A stretch of 64,000 nt of DNA from positions 15,050,450 to 15,114,449 of the forward strand of contig CP136069.1 of NCBI GenBank assembly GCA_032622095.1, in the 5' to 3' direction. The DNA comes from Siphonodentalium dalli. Taxonomy: Eukaryota; Mollusca; Scaphopoda; Gadilida; Siphonodentaliidae. Positions 1 through 9,277 of this stretch are shown here, piece by piece. The notes beneath the pieces were generated by a model. The model saw only the letters and a program-made list of their open reading frames with translations. It ran no database searches and was not told the origin of the DNA. The position numbers and the translations under genes are program-made. The number at the start of each line of letters is the position of its first letter. Position 1 is the stretch's first letter.

Positions 1-579
1 TATTTGTATGGAAATATCTCCATTTATCATTAATATGCAGGGTCAGCATGTTTTAAGGCCATCTCTCCATTTATGTTTCGTGAATTTCCAACAAATCTCA
101 ATTTCAAACTATAAATTTGAAGGAAAAAGTCTTTAACCTTTATAACCACGTATGCTATAATATATACTACAGTAAACAACAATTCTTTACCCTCGCAATA
201 TGAGCGACATTTCCAACTATGTAATAAATGGTTTTAAAAAACACCAGATTTGTTCAGGTAGGTCGATAGAACGATTAAAAGGAAATGTTTTCAAAAATCA
301 CAATGAATTATCTAGACTATATATGAACCCAACTATGGTATGTGCTCAGTCTACCACAATGAATTATCTAGACAATGAACCCAACTAGGGTATGCGCCCA
401 GACTAGTCTACGAATAAATAAATATAACATTTTTCATTGCATATTTTAGTTTTGGGTAGCCATTCTCAGAACTATTTCTTAAAGGAAAAATCACAATAAC
501 AGTACACAAGATGAATCAGTATTGAGTGTTTGTGTCTGCCTGATTATTGAAAATGTGGTTGAGTAATATGTATGTTGTT
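1..579. other. No gene seen; short tandem duplication
   Basis: AT-rich sequence with no exon-like segment that I recognise. A block of about 55 bp is duplicated in tandem (about 300-354 and 356-412). Both copies carry a GAATTATCTAGAC core and an AACCCAACTA core. It lies in the intron of, or downstream of, the minus-strand TSP1/lectin gene. Confidence 0.5.
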
Positions 580-582
580 TAG

Positions 583-3500
583 TGTTGGTTTGGTCCTTCA
601 CACGATCAAAAAATGAAATTTGTACTGACTTTAGATGGTAGACTGACCGCATATCACAGCCATGATCATGGTATAGATAATGTTGTGTGTTTTTTTTTGG
701 TAATATTTCCTGTTAAACTCTCTATCGACCTACCGAAACAATCTGGGTTCAGTTCTCTCTCTAAACGAATAGGAGTGTTGTGGCACACCAGGCTTTCACA
801 CTGTATATGTCCACTTGACATTGCAGATGATCGCATCATCGGGATTCAATTAAAGCTACCAGGTGGGAGTTATCTGTATATCTTTCAAGTTTACCTACCA
901 TCCACGAATTATCCCACTGAAGAATATATATCATATATAAATACACTTAGAGATATATGCGATATATATAAAGTACACGGTAACATCATCATAATGGGTG
1001 ATCTAAATGGAAATTTCGATAAATCAGATAAGCGAAACTCAGCATTCATTAAATTTGTTAAAGCCCTTGAATTGAAATCCGCCAATTATGAGATATCGCC
1101 TCAAGCTACATGTTTACCTTTTGGTCAGAGAGGCGACAATATCGGCACAATAATTGACCATATATTGATACCCGATATATTCATACATTTTGTACGCAGT
1201 ATTAAGATAATGGACGATAACTCTATAGATGTATCGAATCATCGTCCAATATCCGCAAATATTTCTTTGCCCGTAAATGATCCCACCATCGGAGGGCCAG
1301 ATGCAAATGCTGATGGTGGGATCGACTGGAAGCGAGTGAGATCTCACCCAGAAATCATCGAAGAGTATCAGAGATATCTTGATATTGAAATTATCAAAAT
1401 AAAAAACCGAGATCCCAATTTGTATCGCATTGACGCTGTATGTAGATACGCAGAAATCGTACAGGCTATTGAAAACGCATCGGCTGCGTGTCTTCCTCGT
1501 AAACGTTTCAAACGTAATCTTAAACCCTTCTGGAATGATGAGTTAAAAGCGTTACATGAACAAATGCGGGCATATCGGAGAAAATGGATAGAGTCAGGAA
1601 GACCCCGAGAACAAAACGAAATCTATTTCGGAACTTATGTTGAATATAAAGAAGCCAAATGCAATTTTCGTAGGCTCTATAGGAGAGCATCCCATAACCA
1701 CATGAGAGAAGTGGTTAACGAAATAGATGAACGCGCTGAGGTGGACCAAGATTACCTTTTCCGCATGTTAAACGCGAAACAAAAAAATTTACACGCTAAC
1801 AAAAATCCATTTTTCGTGCACAATGGAACTGTTCTTCGTGAGGAATCGGAAATAACTGAAGGTTGGGCGAAATACTTCGAAAATCTGTACACGCCGTTAT
1901 ATCAACCGAGCTTTGACTCAGAACAATTTAACCGTATTAATTCTTTTGTTGACCGAGAAGTGACCAATACAAGTGAAAGTAAAATTGACAAGAATATCAT
2001 ATTCCCGGTAACAGAGAGCGAACTGGGTGATATTTGTCGAAATCTTAATCGCGGTAAAGCTGCAGGGTGGGATCTCATCGCAAACGAACATATTATATAT
2101 GGTGGCCCTGTGTTAATCCAGGCGGTGTCAGACCTGCTTACTGATATTATTACAGAACAGACAGTCCCTGAACGTATGAAGCGCGGTGTTATTATCACTT
2201 TATATAAAGGAGGCTCCAAACCAAAAACAGATTACGACAGTTATAGAGCCATCACTTTGATGCCTGTACTTTACAAAATACTTGAAAAAATAATCCAGAC
2301 TCGATTAGAGCGATATACACCATACTTACTCGAAGTTAACCCATTGCAGCACGGATTCCAAAAAGGAATAAGTGCTAACATGACCTCCTACTTGATGAGA
2401 GAATGCATTTCATACGTATCCGAAAGCAAACAAAATTTGTATTCGTGTTTCCTTGATGTTTGGAAGGCATTTGACACCGTCTGGGTAAAAGGTCTATTGT
2501 ATAAACTTTACGAACGCGGGGTGCAGGGACATTTGTTCACATTAATATACTACCTTTTGACAAATGTATCATGTTCAGTTCGATACCAACATACTTCATC
2601 TCAGTGGTTTAATGTATTACAGGGAGCTAGACAAGGAAGTATATTGTCGCCATTTTACTATATGATTTACGTAGATGAATTGATCAACCAATTAGCCAGC
2701 TCAGGATATGGACTACAAATGTTGGGCATAAATTGCACCAGCCCTACACACGCGGACGATATGGCGTTACTGTCTCTCAGTAAAAAGGGTTTACAAAAAC
2801 TTTGTGAAATATGCGTATCTTACAGCAACACATGGAGGTACAGATATAACCCAAATAAATGCTGTATAATTGTGTTTAATGAGACAAAAGTAAATTATAC
2901 TCGTCAAAATCGCGCATGGAATCTAGGGGAATCTCAGATCAGGGAGGATACGCGAACAACTCATTTGGGGATACCACTCGATAAATACGATTTCAACGGT
3001 GCCTTCGTTGAAAATATTTGCGAAAAAACTAGAAGTACGTTTATGATGCTCACAAATGCTGGTGTTCATCCGGGTGGTATAACTCCAAAGAGCTGTTCGA
3101 TTATCTACTCGTCTGTGGTACTTCCGAGGGGATTGTACGGTTCTGAATTACTTTGGAATTTGTCTCAGAATAACCGTGATCGTCTGGAAAGAACACATCG
3201 ATTTTGCGTTAAATTTTTCCAGGGTCTACATACACGCACAAAGACAGAAATAGCACTTGGGCTTGTCGGTCTTCCTCCACTCATGTCTTTAATCGATAAA
3301 CGCAAACTCTCATTCTTTGGCTCGCTTTGTAATCTGTCGCTAAACAAAACTGTTAAAGCTATTTTCTTAACCCGTTTGTATCAATATGTCGTGGGGTGTT
3401 CAGAGATAAGCGATAAAACATTCATAGCTGACATTATTACAACACTCCAGAAATATAACATGGTCGACTACCTGATCACTTTTATTGATTTACACGAATT

Positions 3501-4526
3501 CCCGAATAAACTAACATGGAAAAATGTATTGAAAGACAAATGGAAAATCCGGTGTTCTGAAGAGTGGACAGCAATTATAAATGGCGACAATAGACTTGCT
3601 CGGTTCGCTGCCATACAACCAGAATTAACCATGTCTCACCTTTGGGGAAAATGTCGATGCTTCCCAAAATATAAATCATCGTACACGCTTGTTGCCCGCC
3701 TTATGGCTATGTTACCTGGTGAGAAACAGGTATGTCCTCTCTGCAGCCACGAACACAGCGACGTTGTTAAACATACCATATGCGAATGTACGTCAATAAC
3801 GTCGGAGAGGAACCTTGTAGAATTCGACATTTTGAACATATTTGATATAGAATTCTACCTAAAGTTTGACAAACTGAGTCCAGAATCTAAAACTCGAATT
3901 TTTCTTTCTGGATTATCAGATTTCATGACGATTCCACTTGAATATACGGAGGACCCAATTAATTTTTTTGTTAAAAAGTCTGCTGATCTATGGAAACGCT
4001 ACGTTGACCTAATAACTTTATCTGAGAATGCGACGAATTAAGAAACATCAGCTCCAGCAGATCAGCAAAGGTTGACATATTTCACTATATAAGTAAAGGA
4101 AATATACATACATGTAACAGCTATGCTCGGGTGGGCATTATTCGTTATTGCCACACACTCTTGGCAAAATGATCGCTGACAATTGAGATTGTTTTCTGCG
4201 ATACATTTACCCGATAATGCTTGGAATACATTTACATTGAAAACATTTTATGTCTATATGTACATGTAGATAATGCATTATAGGTTCGTATAAGCTCACT
4301 TGGTGCATGCATGAATGATGTGTATGTAATAGATTATGACCGTGCCAATGTTCTACTTGCATTGAATCTATAATATATTCTTATTATCTCATTGTAAATA
4401 AATGATATATGGCGTTATGTCCTATGTGTGTATACCTTTTCCGTTGTTTATTTGTCTTTGTGTAATTTAATTGTATATGTATCAATGATCTCCCACGAGG
4501 AGGAAATAAAGATATATATATATATA
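583..4526 (+). mobile_element. Non-LTR retrotransposon (LINE), 5' truncated
   Basis: The element consists of an endonuclease/reverse transcriptase ORF (613-4041), a ~470-bp 3' UTR, an AATAAA at 4505-4510 and a short (TA)n tail at 4512-4526. A stop at 580-582 closes the reading frame on the left. No ORF1 and no beginning of the endonuclease domain can be seen, so the copy looks 5' truncated, as is common for target-primed insertions. It lies antisense to the TSP1/lectin gene, downstream of the last exon found. The uninterrupted ORF suggests a recent insertion. I could not identify a target-site duplication. Confidence 0.85.
613..4041 (+). CDS. LINE ORF2: endonuclease-reverse transcriptase-CCHC protein
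   Basis: A 1142-residue ORF with no stop. An APE-type endonuclease domain fills about residues 50-215. It has GDLNGN with the catalytic Asp at 130, and a C-terminal SNHRPI at 208-213 where SDH is usual, so the Asp partner of the active-site His is Asn here. The N-terminal segment that normally carries the metal-binding Glu is not recognisable. Reverse transcriptase motifs follow: YRAITLMP, QHGFQKG, motif A FLDVWKAFD (Asp 615), GARQGSILSP, and motif C as HADD (Asp 715 and 716), with His where Tyr or Phe is usual. A zinc knuckle, CPLC-x9-H-x2-C, starts at Cys 1041. RT function looks intact, but endonuclease function is doubtful. I did not assign a clade. ATG 613 is simply the first in-frame ATG and may not be the original start. 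Confidence 0.85.
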   Translation: MKFVLTLDGRLTAYHSHDHGIDNVVCFFLVIFPVKLSIDLPKQSGFSSLSKRIGVLWHTRLSHCICPLDIADDRIIGIQLKLPGGSYLYIFQVYLPSTNYPTEEYISYINTLRDICDIYKVHGNIIIMGDLNGNFDKSDKRNSAFIKFVKALELKSANYEISPQATCLPFGQRGDNIGTIIDHILIPDIFIHFVRSIKIMDDNSIDVSNHRPISANISLPVNDPTIGGPDANADGGIDWKRVRSHPEIIEEYQRYLDIEIIKIKNRDPNLYRIDAVCRYAEIVQAIENASAACLPRKRFKRNLKPFWNDELKALHEQMRAYRRKWIESGRPREQNEIYFGTYVEYKEAKCNFRRLYRRASHNHMREVVNEIDERAEVDQDYLFRMLNAKQKNLHANKNPFFVHNGTVLREESEITEGWAKYFENLYTPLYQPSFDSEQFNRINSFVDREVTNTSESKIDKNIIFPVTESELGDICRNLNRGKAAGWDLIANEHIIYGGPVLIQAVSDLLTDIITEQTVPERMKRGVIITLYKGGSKPKTDYDSYRAITLMPVLYKILEKIIQTRLERYTPYLLEVNPLQHGFQKGISANMTSYLMRECISYVSESKQNLYSCFLDVWKAFDTVWVKGLLYKLYERGVQGHLFTLIYYLLTNVSCSVRYQHTSSQWFNVLQGARQGSILSPFYYMIYVDELINQLASSGYGLQMLGINCTSPTHADDMALLSLSKKGLQKLCEICVSYSNTWRYRYNPNKCCIIVFNETKVNYTRQNRAWNLGESQIREDTRTTHLGIPLDKYDFNGAFVENICEKTRSTFMMLTNAGVHPGGITPKSCSIIYSSVVLPRGLYGSELLWNLSQNNRDRLERTHRFCVKFFQGLHTRTKTEIALGLVGLPPLMSLIDKRKLSFFGSLCNLSLNKTVKAIFLTRLYQYVVGCSEISDKTFIADIITTLQKYNMVDYLITFIDLHEFPNKLTWKNVLKDKWKIRCSEEWTAIINGDNRLARFAAIQPELTMSHLWGKCRCFPKYKSSYTLVARLMAMLPGEKQVCPLCSHEHSDVVKHTICECTSITSERNLVEFDILNIFDIEFYLKFDKLSPESKTRIFLSGLSDFMTIPLEYTEDPINFFVKKSADLWKRYVDLITLSENATN

Positions 4527-4924
4527 GCTGATCATTTGAGCTAGGAAGGGGAGGCATCACGTCGTGTATAGAAATACAATTTAATTTATAGGAGAATTAT
4601 AATCTCAAAGATACCACTGAAATTGTGAACTAACTTTCGAGAGACAGGCAAGTGCTACAATCTTATATGATGCTGGACATTCATAGCCTATATACTACAT
4701 GTAATTCAACTTTCCGTGCACAAGGCTCTGGAAATCTTTATTTCTCATGTTATATTGTCAATAAGTATATGAAATTGAAATTGAGATTAAATATCTAGTA
4801 AATAAGGAAGATGTTCGAATTTCAAGCTAAATTTGATATTGCAAAATTGAAAATAAAATATGTATATCTATATATATTCCGTCTTACAATTTTGAGATAA
4901 TGTTGAAATTACAAATTATAGAAT

Positions 4925-5200
4925 ATGCACGGAGGGTCAGAGGTAGCCAGGGGCGTGGCAACATGCGGGGGTGGTGTTGAGATGTCTTACTCCCACCACC
5001 ACATTTGGCCAAAATTGTAAGTACAGGTAGTTGGAAATCTCATGCCTGACACAACATTATTAACTGTTGGAACCCACAGAGGCCCAGACCATGCAAATGT
5101 ATACGTTGAATTAGTCTGGATCATTTTATATTCCAACCAGTATTTCATGTGAGAATGCTTGTTTTTAGACCAAAAATCAAATATGTTCCTGCTTCGTGTA
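4925..5200 (+). repeat. Dispersed repeat, family A
   Basis: Contains a GGGGCGTGGC motif, a C-rich CACCACC stretch, TTTGGCCAAAATTG and the marker TTGGAAATCTCATGCCTGAC. The same motifs recur in the same order at about 29.89-30.12 kb, with relatives near 16.4-16.56 kb (minus) and 25.4-25.64 kb. It is non-coding and of unknown class. Confidence 0.55.
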
Positions 5201-5459
5201 ATTTATTTTTCTAAATAGACTGTTGACAGACATTTAGGTTGGGTATAGTTGTGACGATTGAGGTACATGCACATATCAGTTGGAACGTCAACTATAAAGG
5301 GAGAGAGATAGGCAGGGCGGAAATGGAATTCCTCGTACTTGTACATTTATATTTGGTTCAAGGGAGGGGCCAATTACAACAATTAACACGAGGCTTTACG
5401 CATCTGCTGGCATCCTACCAGACCCTCGATGTATTTATTATAATTAGTGTAATACTTAC

Positions 5460-5636
5460 CACTTAGATGCCCATGCAGCTCCTGCAGCATGTCTGCGTTC
5501 TTGATCCGTATGAGCCGTCCGTATAAACTTTTGCTTTTGCATATCTGCAGGGCATCAGCGTGGGTCTTTGTATCATTACTGGCGTAAATACAGACGCCCG
5601 AGTGAGGCAGCCATACTGTACCGCTCCCGGTGCACA
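5460..5636 (-). CDS. Exon: N-terminal half of a C-type lectin-like domain
   Basis: A 177-nt phase 1-1 exon on the minus strand. The acceptor TTGTTACAG ends at 5637, and the donor is G|GTAAGT at 5459-5454. The peptide has two Cys bracketing a WLPHSGVC hairpin, then THADALQIC, then a GRL-x-I strand and MLQELHGHL. This is the start of a long-form C-type lectin-like fold: the N-terminal Cys pair, helix 1 with its Cys, and helix 2. The Ca-binding loop and the remaining Cys would lie in a later exon, which I cannot find in 1-5459, so the gene probably runs off the left edge. It joins in frame to the TSP1 exon at 8971-8795, forming Val at the joint. The product would be extracellular. A divergent lectin-like fold without sugar binding is possible. 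Confidence 0.75.
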
Positions 5637-5970
5637 CTGTAACAAGACGGACACTCTGCAGTATAAATTATGTGTCTCTTACCGGTGGGTTTGCGGGTTG
5701 TTCATAAGAAACACTTCATAAACGTGTAACGAAAACAGGCAATATTATGACAAATAACATTCGCATGATTGTTACAAATACACTCAGTTTTTATTTTCTA
5801 TAAATTTAACAGGGAGGGCCACCAAAAATGACGAGAAGATAAACTGTGATATCCGCTGTCTACATGTGTTTGTATCGAGTGATAGGAGTCGTATGCGTCG
5901 TGTGTAGCCTAATGGATTGCACACATGTGTATACATAGAGGAACTCTAATGAGTCGCAATTACATGTACA

Positions 5971-6056
5971 TACGAAATTTATTAACCGAGTGCACTAAAT
6001 TCGATTCAAAGCTCGGATCAAATCGAATTAAGTGGACGCGGTTAATAAATTTCGTA
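5971..6056. repeat. Hairpin, 36-bp arms
   Basis: The arm at 5971-6006 pairs with 6021-6056 across a 14-bp spacer, with only a few mismatches. The outer flanks (AATTACATG... and ...ATAATTGTG) extend the symmetry weakly. It is probably a small foldback element inside an intron. Confidence 0.7.
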
Positions 6057-6451
6057 TATAATTGTGACGTATTTTAATCCAGTTTATAACATAAACACAT
6101 TTTAGCAAGGAAAACGATCTCGAAACGACTGGAGTTAAAACAATTATTCTTGATTTTCTTATCATAACCAAAGTGGAAGAAAAGACACCTTCAAATACAA
6201 ATTTAGTTGTATTTTAATGTTGACAAAATTGTTCAACAACACTTATCGCCCATGTTTATCTCAAAGTCAATATTAAATAACCCAACACAAATTGGATATC
6301 ATAAGGATGTTCTAATTAACATAATACTAAATTCCGGCATTGGCATCGATATAATTGCGCTAAGCTCTCACTGCACTGCTCGTGTCGATAATACACGTGT
6401 GTCTCACTAATACATTAGGGCGGGTTTATGTGCAAATTGTGTGATGAAACT

Positions 6452-6590
6452 CTTTATTACATGAGCCTACCCTTATTCCATTAAATAAACACATTCTATA
6501 AATTGTGATATGAAACGTTCGTTGCATAACAGGAAATGGTTCCATGTGACATTTGACTTCCGGTTTGTCGTCTGTTTACAATCTGTAGAC
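6452..6590 (+). repeat. Dispersed repeat, family B, copy 1
   Basis: Direct match to 14311-14435. Shared landmarks in order are TTATTACATG, CCCTTATT, AAACNCATTCTATAA, TTGTGATAT, ATAACAGGAAAT and TTTGACTTCCGGTT. Both copies lie in introns of the minus-strand gene. Confidence 0.6.
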
Positions 6591-7857
6591 ATGAAAATCC
6601 TCAAATATAGAAAAATAATCATGGGTAGTTGCCTTTCTTAATGAAAATAATTAAATTTCACAAATTAGGAATAATTAAGTTTCCTCTCATGATCTTGAGA
6701 TATGATATCATGGATATGTGAACTGTACTTGTGAAAAAAATATATTTTACAGGAGTTCTTGGTAATTGAAAACAGTGAAATGTTAGATATTTTTAATGCC
6801 ATAAAAGTAAAGTAAATGAGGTAATAATATTCAATTGGTCGATGTTTCTATAATACTGTGTCACAAAATTTACTAAATTTCACAAAGATATTTCTAACAG
6901 ATTTTGAGAAAATCCGTTTAGAAATACCAAGAATTTTTTGGCGAAACTGGGTCTGATTCTTAAAAATTTTGATTTTAAATTTTAAAAACAATTTAATTAT
7001 TTTTTCAGATTGAATTCCTTGCTCATGCAATTAAAAAAAGATTGTTTTCCTTTTTTTTTTTAAATTATTTTTTTTCAGTACCACGATTCACCACATCAAA
7101 TTCGGTCCAGGAGTCTGGAAGTTTGTCACCTCACCGTACCATATTCAACATGCCGTAGCTTAATTTCATCGCCACTAAGGTCCATATGAGGTCCCAGTAA
7201 CATAAATGAGGTGTTTTTGCAGTTATAATATGTTTTAAACTGTTACAAATGTCAAATATGGGCACAAAAGTTCTTTAGTAAAATAAAAAAAATTGCTTGA
7301 AGTTCAGTGAAGTAGTAACTTTTTGCCTCTCGGAGGCACACCTTTCCGCAAATGTTTTATTAACCCCTCCCCTTCTCTGGTACAGATGATAAATGATTAC
7401 TAACCCCTCCCCTTCCTGGTATAGACGACAAAAGTCAAGTCAACACTCGTCTAGACACCACGAGGCCAGTTATTATATTAGTCAGTAGTAGCCCCTCGTG
7501 GGTCACATTGACCTACAAAGTGGTATCTAAACGAACCAAAAATTACTACCAAATAAAACAAAATATCAACAAAATAAGCCTGTATGATATGTTATTAAAC
7601 ATGTAGGTCACTAAGGTCATAACTGATGTAAAGTAACGTTTGTATATCATGAGGATTGTGATTATATAGGGTGATCTGATACCAACATCTGTTCAATATA
7701 GACGAATCAGAGACAGTCAGACAAAATATGGTCCAAAACCAAAACTATTTCATCTTTCTGCAGTCTTTATTTTTACAGAGTCTAGATGCAGTATACAGCC
7801 CATCGTATTACTACGATTCCGTAACAATTCCGCACGTGAAATGTTAGCTACTAGTAG
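6591..7857. other. Intronic sequence, no gene seen
   Basis: Intron between the lectin exon and the fourth TSP1 exon. Very AT-rich to about 7080. At 7345-7430 there is a short tandem pair built on TAACCCCTCCCCTT. No exon-like reading frame is flanked by usable splice sites. Confidence 0.5.
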
Positions 7858-8640
7858 ATATACGCACCCCGAATAATCCACATGATGACGGACTATAGCT
7901 ATGTGTATGCCCCTATATTAATCCTAGCGGGAGTTACTGGTTATCTTGGTCCGTGACATCATCGAAACAAAACCATTCAGCTAGATACGTCGGTGTGACC
8001 CCCCCCCCCCCCATGTTCAGATTACGACCCCTCCTCAATCTCCGGACCGGTACCTACATCATTAGCGACGAGTTGGTAATAGTTCCGATCGTGACATATT
8101 AATTAACTAGATACGCCCCTGAAATAACCCATAGTGAGGAGGGATTAGCTATTTATGTCCCTATACTAATCATATTATACATGTACATGAAGTTATCTTA
8201 GTCTCGTGATATCTCTCAAACAGAATCCTTCACTAATGAGGGATTCGCTATACATGTCCCTATACTAATCCCAGTATACATGTACATGAAGCTATCTTAG
8301 TATCGTGATATCTCTCAAACAAAACCCTTCACTAAGGAGGGATTCGCTATACATGTCCCTATACTAATCCCATTATACATGTACATGAAGCTATCTTAGA
8401 ATCGTGATATCTCTCAAACAGAACCCTTCACTAATGAGGGATTCGCTATACATTTCCCTATACTAATCCCATTATACATGTACATGAAGCTATCTTAGTA
8501 TCGTGGTATCTCTCAAACAGAACCCTTCACTAATGAGGGATTTGCTATACATGTCCCTATACTAATCCCATTATACATGTACATGAAATTATCTTGGTCT
8601 CGTGATATCTCTCAAACAGAACCCTTCACTAAGCTAGCTA
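7858..8640 (+). repeat. 99-bp minisatellite with decayed older units
   Basis: The landmark CTATACTAATC recurs at 8161, 8260, 8359, 8458 and 8557, a constant 99-bp period. The units are close to identical and contain the palindrome CATGTACATG. Older, diverged units extend left to about 7858 and share GATACGTCGG and CTATAGCTATG-like segments. The C-run at about 7999-8013 lies in this older part. The array ends ~155 bp downstream, in gene sense, of the donor of the fourth TSP1 exon. Confidence 0.85.
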
Positions 8641-8794
8641 CGTCGGAGTGTATCTTAGCAAATATGTTCAGGTAGAGTGCTACTCCGCGGTAATATAAGC
8701 ATCCCTGTGGTGAGATAGTGAGATAGTAAACATATATTACAATATGTCACAGACGAACTGAGTCACTCTCATGTATGGCTACAGTAGCACTGAC

Positions 8795-8971
8795 CTTGCT
8801 GGCTTTGATGGTTCGATATGTCGCATGATGAGAGTTCGATTTCCTTCCCGTCACACCAGCTGCCTCCAAACTGCGGCCGAGGGTTACTGCAGCTTCTTTC
8901 TCGTAATTGTACTCCAAGGGTGTCAACAACTGGTACACACGACTCTATCCAAAGTGTCCATTCTCCGTCCA
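8795..8971 (-). CDS. Exon: TSP1 repeat 4 (two Cys missing)
   Basis: A 177-nt phase 1-1 exon with acceptor TATAG ending at 8972 and donor G|GTCAGT at 8794-8789. It keeps the TSP1 signature DGEWTLW, then Cys, LRERSC, a P-x-FGG-x-x-C turn and a late Cys. Compared with TSP1 repeats 1-3 it lacks the second and the sixth Cys. In thrombospondin-1-type repeats these two pair with each other, so one whole disulfide appears to be missing while the other two remain. The joint to the lectin exon is in frame. It is probably a real but divergent module in a secreted protein. Confidence 0.8.
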
Positions 8972-9277
8972 CTATACAATATACAAGTATAATATTGGTT
9001 CAAATGTTATTGTTCACAAAATAGCCACCTTTCGCATAATGAACGACCACAGATAATTATTACGAATAGGGTACCACGTCACTATAATGTGCGTTCTTTC
9101 TATTAATTGTAATTTTTTCCTATCCGTTGTTAAGATTACTGTTTTGGATTTTCAACAAAACTCACAAATGCACCATAGAGTAATATAGTTAATCACAGCT
9201 CCTCGATGTGAGAGATGACTCTGAGATTAATTATGTTCTTACATTGTGATCGCCGTGTGGCCTTAAAGATATTATTA

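Noticed and set aside
200-388. A 62-codon ORF starting with ATG.
   Set aside because: It is largely the tandem 55-bp duplication, and there is no domain or splice support.
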